Notes under the pieces: generated by a model
The model's input: the letters and a program-made list of their open reading frames with translations, nothing else
The model's database searches: none
Told to the model about the DNA's origin: nothing
Program-made: the position numbers and the translations under genes
Shown: positions 1 to 14,718 of the stretch, piece by piece
Layout of the letters: the number at the start of each line of letters is the position of its first letter
Numbering within the stretch: position 1 is the first letter of the stretch
From: Mesostigma viride
Taxonomy: Eukaryota > Streptophyta > Mesostigmatophyceae > Mesostigmatales > Mesostigmataceae
Assembly (NCBI GenBank): GCA_009746045.1
Contig: RPFO01000132.1
Location: forward strand, 1 to 64,000
DNA: 64,000 nt
Direction: 5' to 3'

Positions 1-4129
<4,129 letters not shown>

Positions 4130-4183
4130 TCAACATGGCTGCTACCTTGCTGCCTGAATTGCGGTTTTCTGCATTACATTAGC

Positions 4184-4387
4184 ATGACAAACTGTACTGA
4201 CAAAACACATGAAGGAGAAGTGCACTCAATCACAGTCCGAGGGTGGCGGGCAAGATGCACAGCCACAAGCATCTTACAAATGCAGTATAACATCCGCGTA
4301 GGGCTGTCCCAGCGATCATTGCTGAAATTAATGGACGACTTTCTAGAAATTTACCGCAGGAGACTGTCCAGTGCTACAGCGATGTGA
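4184..4387 (+). CDS. Short 67-aa ORF in CACTA copy A, unknown
   Basis: A small ATG-started frame starting MTNCTDKTHEGEVHSIT. It recurs almost unchanged at 11742-11945 and 26620-26823 in the sibling elements. The copies differ by only a few residues, but the surrounding DNA is equally conserved, so selection on protein is not shown. I recognise no domain. It may be chance, or part of a spliced element gene. Confidence 0.2.
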   Translation: MTNCTDKTHEGEVHSITVRGWRARCTATSILQMQYNIRVGLSQRSLLKLMDDFLEIYRRRLSSATAM

Positions 4388-4697
4388 TGAGGGCTCAGAG
4401 CCTACAAAATCTGTGTCCGCAGGTGCCCTCCCCGCCATGCTGGGCTGGCCGATGTGTGCGCCATGGTTGTGTTAGGTAGATTGCCTGCATGCAAGGGAAA
4501 CATGCGTTATCCAGCAAAGCAGCAAAGGGAACACACAACGATCTTAAGTGAGATGAATACCCGACGCCTTGACGCGCCAACAACGTTGCATTACCTAAAT
4601 CAGTTGTGTGTAATGAGACGGCGTGAGAGCACAGCAGTCGCGTGGCTGTTTGTGAGTGATGGCTTGATTTTTGGACCGAGAAAGTGAGATAGTGGAC

Positions 4698-4995
<298 letters not shown>

Positions 4996-5206
4996 CCTGG
5001 TATTCTCACCTAAACTGTCCCTATGTACCTCACAAGATGTAGGGAACTGCGAAACCACAGGAATACCTAGAGAAGAGCGCTTCCTGCCTCACGAAAAACT
5101 CGCCGATTGAGTGCTTGACGTTCACGTTTGATAATGCTGAACTGCGTTATCAAATCATCTGCGTTATCAAATCATCATCTGGCAGAGTCACGTCACTTGG
5201 TTGGTG

Positions 5207-5239
5207 CCGGGCCCGCTACAAAAAACGTAGCGGGCCCGG
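5207..5239. other. GC-rich perfect hairpin, copy A
   Basis: Thirteen-base arms CCGGGCCCGCTAC and GTAGCGGGCCCGG around a seven-base A-rich loop. It is retained at 14635-14667 (copy B) and 27462-27494 (copy C). The arms are perfect in all three. Role unknown: possibly a structural element of the transposon or an old foldback. Confidence 0.85.
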
Positions 5240-5285
5240 TGATGTCGCTATTACACCACCCGACTTTACATCGAGTCACTGTGAA

Positions 5286-6370
5286 TGATATATATATGGC
5301 TGCCTACAGCACCGCGCATGGTGTCCAAGTAAAATTATGGCGCTGCCAAGGCTGCGTACCTGCCGTTATCGCCTTGGTCTTTGTCACGGTGGCGTTCTCC
5401 AATTCACGTGCAACGGCCACTTCCTGTGCCATCTCTGGCGCGGCGCGTGCCCTTCGGGCTGAATTTCAAATTTCCGCGTGCAGTCCGTTGGAGAGGGGCG
5501 CTGCGTCCGGACTTAAGGAATTCGGAGGCTGCTGGTCGCACAAAAGATCGTTGTTGGCTGTTGAGTGATGTCCGACTGGCACGATGGAGAGGGCTCCATC
5601 ACATTAGCGACCTCACCAGTGGCCCACATGTACCGACGAGACCTGCATCTCGAGCTTGTCGGCCCTCACGCTGCAGCTGTCGCCATGCGAGACGCCCTGA
5701 GACTCTCGGCATGATTTTTCCCGTGCAATATCACGCCCTCGATTCGCAGCAAGGCCCGTCTGCTCCAATATGGCCGACTGCGGGCTGTGCCGTAACAGGA
5801 AATGTCCGGGTGATGGCAGGCAGTGCCTACCCATCCCACCGCACGCACCGCGTCAAGCAATATTTCCACTTCCGCTGCTGCTGGGCACCGGGCTACTGCC
5901 TACATTTCTTCAATCGCTCCATCGCCTCCTCCATGGTGCCTCGCTCCCTGCGGCCCCTCCGCCACGCCGGATATCCATGGCAATCAAGCCTACCGGCTAC
6001 CACCATACCGGCCACGAGCCCTTGCTGCACCAAACGAAGTGTGCGGCCCCGAATTAAGTGAAGTACACGGCAGGACTGGGAACCACCTGAAATTACATCG
6101 GGGTCTCCAGTGGACTTGGCGTCACATCTTGCTAACGTTGTCACTGTCGGCAGTTGTCAGTTGCTGTTGGTTGTTGCATGCTGAGGGTTGCAGATGTTCT
6201 AGGAACAGCTGGTCCAATGTTGCTATGCATGCAGTTACTCTTGCCATTACGTGTGTCCGTGTGCCTCCAACCATCCCGCCACAATGCCAGCACCCTCCAC
6301 CCCGCTAACTCCCACTCGCCCCACTCCCCTGCCTGTTCCATACCCGCCCCACCCACAAATATACGTCACA
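5286..6370. other. CACTA internal segment without recognisable gene
   Basis: The same 1.1-kb segment occurs at 23735-24819 (copy B) and 27543-28629 (copy C). Several frames of 60-230 codons overlap here on both strands. Small indels between copies shift them; for example, the frame at 5128-5568 differs in length from that at 27383-27829. None shows a known domain, so I call no gene. Confidence 0.6.
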
Positions 6371-7420
6371 GACATCCACATGCCGTTATCCATCCCCACC
6401 TGACTACGGACTACTCTCGCCCCCACGCTGAGGTCCCCCACAACACCGTAACACCGCCCTCCTCCCCCAAACCATCCGATGACCCACCCGACCATCCACC
6501 TTGAGTCCCCCCAAACCAACCTATCTGACTACCACCCTTCCGTATTACATACACCACCTTCCACACCAACATAACAAACCACCTACTAAACAAACCTACC
6601 GCCCCACAACGAGGTTCCCCTACACCACTGCACCCCGCCCACCCCGCCCCCCGCTGCCCCAACATACGATGACTCCACCCCACCATCCACGTGAAGCATA
6701 ACCATCCACCCCGGCCTCCGGGGCAACCAATCAGCTGTCCACTCAACCATAACTGACACTGCTGCACCGACCACCGGCAAGCCCGCCTACGTACCATACC
6801 CAAGCCACCCACGCAACCCAAGCATCCCCAACCCTCACACGAACCTGTGACCTACGCACGAGCTACCTACAACTGCGACTCACAACTACTACATAATCAA
6901 CCCATAACAATGTCCCCCATGACCCCCGCCAAAGGGGGGGGTCCCCCCAATAGTCCAACACACACACACACACACACTCTACAATACCCAGGACCACGAG
7001 TACCCACCCAATTCACCTCCCACAACGGTATCACCCACGAGTCCAGTGCCCCACCCATGTCCACAGCGACACCCCGGAGACTTCACCACGCCCACCGACT
7101 GCACGCACGCACACCTAGCTGCACACTCCCACGCACCTACCCTCGCACGCACGCATGCACGCAGCCATCAACCCACCCACCAAGGCACGCCTGCACAAAC
7201 GCGCACATGCACAAGTGCACGCACACGCACACATAGCTGCACACTCTCACGCACCCACTCACGCACGCACGCCTGCACACAGCCATCAACCCACCCGCCA
7301 AGGCACGCCTGCACAAACGCACTCATGCACAACTGCACGCACTCGCCCACGCACGCACACCTAGCTGCACGCCTGCACGCAGTCACGCAATGCATGGCAG
7401 CATGCCCGCCTTCTATATCA
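6371..7420. repeat. C-rich low-complexity segment with CA and GCAC repeats
   Basis: A strongly strand-biased tract. The plus strand is rich in C and A, with CCACC runs, a G7 run near 6936, (CA)n at about 6958-6977, and repeated GCACGCAC/CTGCACAC blocks from 7095 to 7385. Parallel segments lie at 28631-29640 and 30471-31470. His/Thr- and Cys/Val-rich frames in it are composition artefacts. Confidence 0.75.
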
Positions 7421-7881
7421 TTCTTGGAATATCATGTTGCATATGGCATTATTATCATGTTTGTAAATTTAACTCCTTGCTTTCTGTATGCTTTCTTTCT
7501 TTGGGGGATGACTTGATGCAGATCGTGGAGCATACAAGCTCGACGAGAAGACGTACACATCAATATTGAGTGAAACCACCGTTGCTGGGCTCTGGCATGC
7601 CAGCTGTTATATGGCCATGAGCCATCAGCTAGCAATCCAGAAATAGGATGAGAGCAGTTTTGAGTCGATGTTTTATATTTTGATGGTATTGAAATGATGA
7701 GTCACAGAATGCCACAATGAAACATAAGTTCATTACTATCAAACAGCGTGATGCCATGAATGCCACGCCTAATACCACAAGATGTGCTAATAACGTATTT
7801 AATTCATTAATGAATTGTTGGATTTATTGCATGATGGTGTTATGCTTGTTAGAATACACATTTAATTCTGGCAATGGCATG

Positions 7882-8216
7882 CCTGAGAAAATGCCCTGAG
7901 ATTTTAAGCGCCTGAGAAAATGCCCTGAGATTTTCAGCCTGAGAAAAAAAAATCTCAGTGTCCACGTAAAATCTCAGTTTCCACTTAGCCCTGAGATTTC
8001 CTGAGATTTCCTGAGAAAAAGCCAATTTTCTCAGGCCAATCTCAGGAAATCTCAGGTCACTTTCTCAGGAAATCTCAGGAAATCTCAGGAAAATCTCAGG
8101 AAATCTCAGGAAATCTCAGGACATCTCAGGAAATCTCAGGAAATCTCAGTTTTTTTCTCAGGAAATCTCAGGAAATCTCAGGAAATCTCAGTTTTCTCAG
8201 TAGCGAGTTCCTAGTG
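7882..8216 (+). repeat. Right subterminal TCTCAGGAAA array and right TIR, copy A
   Basis: Starts with CCTGAGAAAA/CCTGAGATTT blocks and passes into many direct copies of AATCTCAGG. It ends AGTAGCGAGTTCCTAGTG, whose last 12 bases are the terminal inverted repeat. Dense short direct and inverted subterminal repeats are typical of CACTA elements, where the element protein TNPA binds. That such a protein binds here is inference. Confidence 0.85.
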
Positions 8217-9064
8217 TATTCCTACGCGGGTATTCTGCACACGGCTGATTGGATTGCTCTTTTCGCGGACCTCAACGCCCAGGGACGTGCGTGGCTGTTC
8301 TCGCTTTCCTTGCGGAGTGTGGGCTCGGCGTACCTTCGTGCTCTTCCCATGGCCCCCCCATTCGCCTTGGCTCCCAGCCACTACTCGGTGGCGCTCCGGC
8401 ACCAGCTATTTGCCCCGCAGCCTCTTGTTCCGGCCGGGCGGCCTTGTGGTAGCTGTGGGCAGCCGCTGGATCCCACGGGGACTCACTACCTTTCATGCAT
8501 GGGGGGCCAACAGAATCAGAATTGGTATTTGTATTTGCACACTGTCCTCCTGACGGTGGTGCTCGCCATGATTCGGTCGGTTTTCCCCCACGCGAACATC
8601 CGGTCCGAGGATGCGGATGGCGCTGCCTTCTATTCCCCCAACCACCGGCCTGACATCGTGGTGCTGGACTTTGAGGGGGTGGCCGGCATCTGCTTATCGA
8701 CGTTTCGGTGGCGCGGCCCTTGGCTCTTAGCCACGTGGCTGGGGCCTCCCTCACGGCAGGTTACACGGCGGACCGGGCGGAGCGGGCCAAGCTCCTGGCC
8801 TACGGCGACGTCGGGCACCATCGTGTGGTGCCCTTTGTCCTGGAGGAGTTTGGGGCCATGGGGCCCCTGACCTCCGCCTTCTTCAAGGAGTGTTGCCGGC
8901 TCCGGGAGGACCGGCTGGACCTGGAGGGCCAGCGGGCCTCATGGTCGGCGCGGACCTGGACGTCATATTGGCGTCAGCGCTTGTCGTTGGCGCTGACTCG
9001 GGCCATGGCTGACATCATGCTCCGCCGTACGCGGGCTGATTTTGCGGTGCAGCAGGGCTATTAG
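8217..9064 (+). pseudogene. LINE C-terminal remnant: zinc knuckle and restriction-like endonuclease
   Basis: Closely related to the C-terminal third of the LINE at 21119-23515. It shares YAGILH.ADW, the CGSCG...GTHYLSC zinc knuckle, GGQQNQNW, and the endonuclease core NHRPDIVVLD. It begins abruptly at the right end of CACTA copy A. It is frameshifted near 8700, where frame 8214-8870 gives way to 8708-9064, and ends at TAG 9062-9064. The last block RTRADF matches the LINE C-terminus. This is a diverged family member, now dead. The following 148 bases are AT-rich 3' sequence meeting the oppositely oriented gene at 9213. Confidence 0.85.
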
Positions 9065-9212
9065 GTTCCTCCCGTTAGGAGTTTCCATTGGTCTTATCGT
9101 AGTATAGAGATTTGACGTGGCTCTGTATAGAGGTTTATAGCTGGGCGTTTGCTTTGGTTTGAGTGATTTCACTCTGCTGTTACAAGTAATTATATTATTA
9201 TAATATATATTC

Positions 9213-9920
9213 CTAGTCTGAGGTGGCAGGAGGGGGCTGCCAGGGCTTGTGGTCAACGTGGATGACCGCCCCCCTCCAGTATACCGGCTTCCGGCCCTTG
9301 CGCTCTGCCGGAGCTGAAGGTAGGTCGGCCATAGCTCGCGTCGCCGCTGTTGCTGGGCCAGGGTCAAGTCGTCGTCCAGCGTGAAGCGAGTCTCCGAGAG
9401 CTTCTTGCGGCATTTAAGGAACGCCAGCTTGTCCGCCATGTACTTAAAGGTGAGGAGCACGGGTGCCGGGCCAGCCTTCCCCCGCGCGCGGGGGAGGCGG
9501 ACAGCCGACATGTCCAGCTCACCAGTGAGTAACATGGGGGCAAGAATGGCGCGCTTAAATGCCTCAAGAAGGCTCGTGGAGGTCTCACCTGCCTGCTGGT
9601 CGAAGTGCTTGACGATGACATTGTGGCTGCGCTGGGCGATGTCGGCTTCCTCGCGAAGGTCGAGGGCTTGTTGCTTGAGTTGTGCCGAGATGGTGGAGGT
9701 GGTGGAGGTGGTGTGCTGCTTAAGCAAGTCCGCCCAGGTGGAGGGAGCATCGCCGGCCGGGCCAGCAGGCGCCGGCTGGGCGGCGATGTCCTTCACCGCC
9801 TGGGCGGTGAGGCCGGCGGTGTCATGCAAGCTCTCAAGGGCGTTGGCGGTGGCTTGAAGGCGTTGGTCGATGTCGAGGAGCTGGGCTTTGATGTCGGCAG
9901 TGGAAGCGGAAATGGCAGTG
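9213..9920 (-). pseudogene. ORF1-like retroelement protein, C-terminal half (split gene 1)
   Basis: The minus-strand frame from 9920 down encodes a coiled-coil-like stretch (DIKAQLLDIDQRLQATANAL), then TWADLLKQHTTSTTS, IVKHFDQQAGE, and a C-terminal block with FTLDDDLTLAQQQRRRELW. The last block resembles the C-terminal domain of L1 ORF1 proteins (Transposase_22 family), which bind nucleic acid and trimerise through the coiled coil. Near 9305 the frame shifts before the terminal VYWRG...HKPWQPP segment, which stops at 9213. The N-terminal half lies at 32306-32946 beyond a 22.4-kb insertion. Joining the two at the TG duplication keeps frame. Confidence 0.8.
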
Positions 9921-10265
9921 CACTAGGAACTCAGATCTGAGATTTTTCTCAGTTTTTCTCAGTTTTCTCAGGAAGGCTGCCTGAGATTTCCTGAGATTTC
10001 CTGAGATGTCCTGAGATTTCCTGAGATTTCCTGAGATCAACTGAGAAAAATCTCAGTTTTCTCAGGAAAACTGAGAAAATCACCTGAGAAAACTGAGAAA
10101 ACTGAGAAAAAACTGAGATCAGCCTGAGAAAGTCGCCTGGCCTGAGATTTTTTTTTCTCAGGAACGAAATTTCTCAGGCGCCCGGTTTTTTCTCAGGTTG
10201 CTGCCTGAGAAAATCTGAGACTGAGAAAATATGGGAAACTTAAGGCCTGAGAAAAACTGAGAAAC
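9921..10265 (+). repeat. Left TIR and CTGAGATTTC subterminal array, copy B
   Basis: Begins CACTAGGAACTCAGATCTGAG and continues with GAGATTTCCTGAG direct repeats and TTTTCTCAG/CTGAGAAAA in both orientations, to about 10265. The motif is the reverse complement of the right-end array motif, giving the element symmetrical subterminal arrays. Copy C has the matching array at 24820-25170. Confidence 0.85.
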
Positions 10266-10428
10266 CTCATGCACACATAGAAATCGCATATTCATACCAC
10301 GCAACCAGAAATCGCTTTGATTACAAATTATAATAATTTCTTGTGCAGTTGGAGTACAGCTCTTCAAGTTTAATAAGAACATCAATTTCAGTCACTAGAC
10401 GAGTTGCTACAATCTGCTTCAGCGTAGC

Positions 10429-10803
10429 TCACTTTTCCATACGCCCTTGCACTTCTCCTCGTTGGTGCAAGGTCGCCCCGGCTAGGTTCAGCCACATTCT
10501 TGTGCTGCCTACCCCCTCTCCCCCTCTGCCCACGATTCCCCCGCGTAGGTTCAGCCGCATACTCGCGGCCATCGCCACCACGGGCAGAATCAGCAGCATT
10601 TTCTGCTGCAGGCTGCCTCCTTCCTCTCCCCCTCCGTCCACGCTTCCCCGTGCAGGTTCAGACGCATTGTAGCTGCATGGGTCATCACTGTCGCTGCTAG
10701 GTGGAGCCACATCCTCTTGGCAACCATTATCACTGCCGCTGCAGATGGAGGAATCAGTTTCTGCTGCAGGCTGCTTACCCCTCCTCTTCCTTGGTGCAGG
10801 CAT
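10429..10803 (-). CDS. Hypothetical 124-aa ORF near CACTA left end, copy B
   Basis: The frame starts MPAPRKRRGKQ, a basic nuclear-localisation-like stretch. It continues into a Ser/Asp-rich acidic segment (SSDSDDP) and then Gly-rich sequence. Copy C has it at 25334-25708 with one visible residue change. The DNA contains degenerate repeats of about 100 bp (CTGCTGCAGGCTGC and AGGTTCAGCCGCAT blocks), so the frame may be repeat-driven. It could be a first exon of an element protein read inward from the left end, but no DNA-binding or DDE motif is visible. Confidence 0.25.
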   Translation of the reverse strand: MPAPRKRRGKQPAAETDSSICSGSDNGCQEDVAPPSSDSDDPCSYNASEPARGSVDGGGEEGGSLQQKMLLILPVVAMAASMRLNLRGGIVGRGGEGVGSTRMWLNLAGATLHQRGEVQGRMEK

Positions 10804-10819
10804 GCCATCCTCGCTGCCA

Positions 10820-10885
10820 CACTAGGAACGGAGTGTTGACAAACTTTGACAATTGTTTGTCAAGAATTGTCACATAGTTCTAGTG
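10820..10885. mobile_element. 66-bp CACTA-ended mini palindrome
   Basis: Starts CACTAGGAAC and ends GTTCTAGTG, nearly inverted copies of each other. The interior has TTGACAAA and TTTGTCAA in opposite orientations. It is present at the same place in copy C (25725-25790), so it predates their divergence. Flanks CA and TG do not match, so there is no clear target duplication. It could be a miniature CACTA relic or an old element end. Confidence 0.4.
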
Positions 10886-11268
10886 TGACCCGCTGGCTTC
10901 GCACAGCCATTTTTTTTTTTTTTTTAAATCAATTTTTGGCGGTAGAGAGACCATGGAGGGACTGCCCGCTGCCCGCCGTAGACGCATACTGTAGTTCGTA
11001 GAAGCGTACTCCTTCGCTGCACTCCGGAGAGGAATCGTGACGGACTGACGGTCTCCTTCGCTGCCCTCCAGAGAGGAGGCCGCTAAAGCGGCCGCTCGCT
11101 TCGCTCGCTGGGAGCTTTGCGCGGATTGGTTGGCAGTTCTTCCGTGCGCTTGGCGCTTCGCGCGGATTGGTGGTCAGTCAGTCCGCCCCTTCTGGATCGG
11201 CCGCGTACTCGGTGATGCCCTGAATAGTGTCGGATTACCTTACATTGCCAAATTAGTAATATAGATTC
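10886..11268. other. CACTA internal DNA without recognisable gene
   Basis: Contains a T16 run at about 10910-10925, GC-rich inverted words (GCCGCTAAAGCGGC, CGCTTCGCTCGC), and a short near-repeat GCTTTGCGCGGATTGGTGG. The matching part of copy C is 25791-26165. I see no gene. Confidence 0.6.
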
Positions 11269-11585
11269 TTGACATATCAACTGCCATGACCTTGACAAAC
11301 CTTGACAGAACTTGACAAAAGCTTGACATGATAACATCAAAGGCTTGACAAACCTTGACAGAATGTTGAAAGGTTGACAAAACCTTGACAATCTTTGAAA
11401 TATCAACATATCAACACGGAAAAAAATGTCAATACACTGACAAACCAAGGTGATGTGTCAAGAAATGTCAAGACGTTAACAAAGGAAGGCCAAAAAAATT
11501 GTTAACATGACAAAATGTCCACAAATGTTAACATGACAAACGTCAACATGACAAACAAAGGCGTAGCAAACTGACAAATCAACAC
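11269..11585. repeat. TTGACA-rich degenerate repeat region, copy B
   Basis: More than fifteen copies of TTGACA/TGACAAA spaced irregularly, mostly in one orientation, with interspersed ATCAACA. Copy C has it at 26164-26485. The same word makes up the 66-bp palindrome at 10820-10885. It looks like the subterminal repeat field of a second CACTA-like family, but I found no matching right terminus. Confidence 0.6.
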
Positions 11586-11645
11586 CACGCACAGGTAAAC
11601 TTATTTCATAAAAATCAACAAGTTCAAAAGACCACCTAAACCGAG

Positions 11646-11687
<42 letters not shown>

Positions 11688-11741
11688 TCAACATGGCTGC
11701 TACCTTGCTGCCTGAATTGCGGTTTTCTGCATTACATTAGC

Positions 11742-11945
11742 ATGACAAACTGTACTGACAAAACACATGAAGGAGAAGTGCACTCAATCACAGTCCGAGG
11801 GTGGCGGGCAAGATGCACAGCCACAAGCATCTTACAAATGCAGTATAACATCCGCATAGGGCTGTCCCAGCGATCATTGCTGAAATTAATGGACGACTTT
11901 CTAGAAATTTACCGCAGGACACTGTCCAGTGCTACAGCGATGTGA
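11742..11945 (+). CDS. Short 67-aa ORF, copy B
   Basis: Second copy of the frame at 4184-4387, with a few substitutions (for example IRIG for IRVG and RRT for RRR). No known domain. Weak evidence for a real gene. Confidence 0.2.
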   Translation: MTNCTDKTHEGEVHSITVRGWRARCTATSILQMQYNIRIGLSQRSLLKLMDDFLEIYRRTLSSATAM

Positions 11946-12251
11946 CGAGGGCTCAGAGCCTACAAAGTCTGTGTCCGCAGGTGCCCTCCCCGCCATGCTG
12001 GGCTGGCCGATGTGTGCGCCATGGTTGTGTTAGGTAGATTGCCTGCATGCAAGGGAAACATGCGTTATCCAGCAAAGCGCAAAGGGAACACACAACGATC
12101 TTAAGTGAGATGAATACCCGACGCCTTGACGCGCCAACAACGTTCCATTACCTAAATCAGTTGTGTGTAATGAGACGGCGTGAGAGCACAGCAGTCGCGT
12201 GGCTGTTTGTGAGTGATGGCTTGATTTTTGGACCGAGAAAGTGAGATAGTG

Positions 12252-12455
<204 letters not shown>

Positions 12456-12874
12456 CGGGGTTCTTTGTACGGAGTTTCTTCTATACGCCGAATGCGGGAA
12501 CAAGAGGCCGCTGGATGAGCGGCTTATAGGTCGTAGTGTTTACTCGTAGCTGTTTGGCTAGAGCTTTTGTGATTAGTAGATGCAATATAGTGCATGGTTG
12601 AAAAATGAATTAAATAAAATGTGCGTTCCGCGCTTGGGTTGATTATACCCGGGCGGAACGGGGCGTGAGGTGCAGTGCCCCTGAAAAGAACAACCTACGC
12701 ATTATTTAATACTAGCCGTGCAGATTCGGGATATTTTACCCCCGGTCTGTACGGTTAGCGTCTTACTAGCATCCACTGAACATAAGGGTTTAATGACGTC
12801 AGTTAGCTAGGGATAAGGGAGGTTTTGCGACTAAAAGCCGCTCTGGCTGGTTTTGTCGGCCTCTTTCTTTGCTC
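12456..12874. repeat. Split direct repeat A1
   Basis: 419 bp, nearly identical to A2 at 13841-14258; differences include one small indel in the CGCCG/CGTG word. Both contain two imperfect hairpins: GTTCCGC...GCGGAAC around a TTGATTAT loop region, and a second around GATATTTTA. These may be processing or priming structures. Confidence 0.85.
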
Positions 12875-13711
12875 GTTGTCGTTGCGGCGGCAGCCGCAGC
12901 TATGGGTGCTGCGGAGCAAAATCCCAAAAGCACTGGTTGCACTGGCCACTTGGCCAGTGGTGAGACTTCCAGTTGTTAACCGGCCAGGCGTAGTTCCTCG
13001 CCCGGTTAACTAAAAGAAAAGAAAATGATTACCTCCGGTCCGCACCTTTTCCCCAGCTTGGGGTCTTTGGTGGGCCGGATGCCGTGACAGGTGCTCAACT
13101 GTCGCTTGGTCGGCCCAGTGCGCGAGCTGGTGCTCCGTACCTGGGGATGCTTGCACCCCGGGTTGGAGCCGGATGGCTGGCACTGGCGACCCGTGTCTCG
13201 GTCCGCGGCCTGCGGCTTTTTCTTCGGAAATTGCTGCTGGCCAGCAAACTTTGCAATTGCCTTCCGCCGAGGGGGGGGTGGTTGGGGCTGGGGACGGCGA
13301 TGGGAAAAGCGCCTAAGCTAGAAATTTTTTCCCCACGCATAGAAACCTCGGGGGGGAATGCGGTCTTGGCTGAACGGACTCTCGTTCAGCCAGGTGCCTG
13401 GGGCTGTGGCCTCGGGCATCCGGGCTGGCGGGGCCTGGGCTAGGTCCACGTTTTTTCTCGAAGCACCCCGGGTCTATGGGGAGACGGCCATAGCGGTACC
13501 GACTCGGGGCCCCGAGAGGGGTCATGATAGGCTGGCCGTGCGCAATCGCAGTGCAAATGCGCTGGGCCTTTTTGGGCCTGGCCATGCATCCACAGCCGCC
13601 GGGCACACGCCTCCCGATGTGGGGGGGCTCCCGTTTTGCGGCAGGGCGGTCACTTGTGACAACGAGCAAGGTGGAGTGCGGCTTCAAGGGAAAGCCAGGG
13701 CGGGGGTGATT

Positions 13712-13840
13712 GGGCAACGTACTTCATGAAGGGCCTTGAACGGCGTGCCTCCGGGCATGTCAATTAGTGTCACATGTATGCTTCCACTTATTGTTTTAAT
13801 GAAGATGCTGGTTTTTGTGGGAGCTACGTGGGACATGAAT
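13712..13840. repeat. Split direct repeat B1
   Basis: 129 bp, starting GGGCAACGTACTTC and ending GGGACATGAAT. It is repeated as B2 at 14292-14420. B1 runs straight into A2, mimicking the joined ends of a circular form. Confidence 0.85.
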
Positions 13841-14258
13841 CGGGGTTCTTTGAACGGAGTTTCTTCTATACGTGAATGCGGGAACAAGAGGCCGCTGGAT
13901 GAGCGGCTTATAGGTCGTAGTGTTTACTCGTAGCTGTTTGGCTAGAGCTTTTGTGATTAGTAGATGCAATATAGTGCATGGTTGAAAAATGAATTAAATA
14001 AAATGTGCGTTCCGCGCTTGGGTTGATTATACCCGGGCGGAACGGGGCGTGAGGTGCAGTGCCCCTGAAAAGAACAACCTACGCATTATTTAATACTAGC
14101 CGTGCAGATTCGGGATATTTTACCCCCGGTCTGTACGGTTAGCGTCTTACTAGCATCCACTGAACATAAGGGTTTAATGACGTCAGTTAGCTAGGGATAA
14201 GGGAGGTTTTGCGACTAAAAGCCGCTCTGGCTGGTTTTGTCGGCCTCTTTCTTTGCTC
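13841..14258. repeat. Split direct repeat A2
   Basis: 418-bp copy of A1. It ends TTTCTTTGCTC, after which a C-rich spacer (CCCACCCACCC) leads to B2. Confidence 0.85.
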
Positions 14259-14291
14259 CCCACCCACCCACCCTTGTCTTGGTTGCCTCTA

Positions 14292-14420
14292 GGGCAACGT
14301 ACTTCATGAAGGGCCTTGAACGGCGTGCCTCCGGGCATGTCAATTAGTGTCACATGTATGCTTCCACTTATTGTTTTAATGAAGATGCTGGTTTTTGTGG
14401 GAGCTACGTGGGACATGAAT
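14292..14420. repeat. Split direct repeat B2
   Basis: 129-bp copy of B1 forming the right end of the element. Host CACTA sequence (GGGCCTGGTATTC) resumes directly after it. Confidence 0.85.
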
Positions 14421-14718
14421 GGGCCTGGTATTCTCACCTAAACTGTCCCTATGTACCTCACAAGATGTAGGGAACTGCGAAACCACAGGAGTACCTAGAG
14501 AAGAGCGCTTCCTGGCTCACGAAAAACTCGCCGATTGAGTGCTTGACGTTCACGTTTGATAATGCTGAACTGCGTTATCAAATCATCTGCGTTATCAAAT
14601 CATCATCTGGCAGAGTCACGTCACTTGGTTGGTGCCGGGCCCGCTACAAAAAACGTAGCGGGCCCGGTGATGTCGCTATTACACCACCCGACTTTACATC
14701 GAGTCACTGTGAATGATA

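Noticed and set aside
5381-6061. 226-codon frame in CACTA copy A and its relatives at 23922-24512 and 27636-28322
   Set aside because: Frame limits move with indels between copies, composition is biased, and overlapping frames are equally long.
13084-13717. Coding region inside the split-repeat element
   Set aside because: Overlapping GC-driven frames on both strands with no RT, RNase H or recombinase motif.
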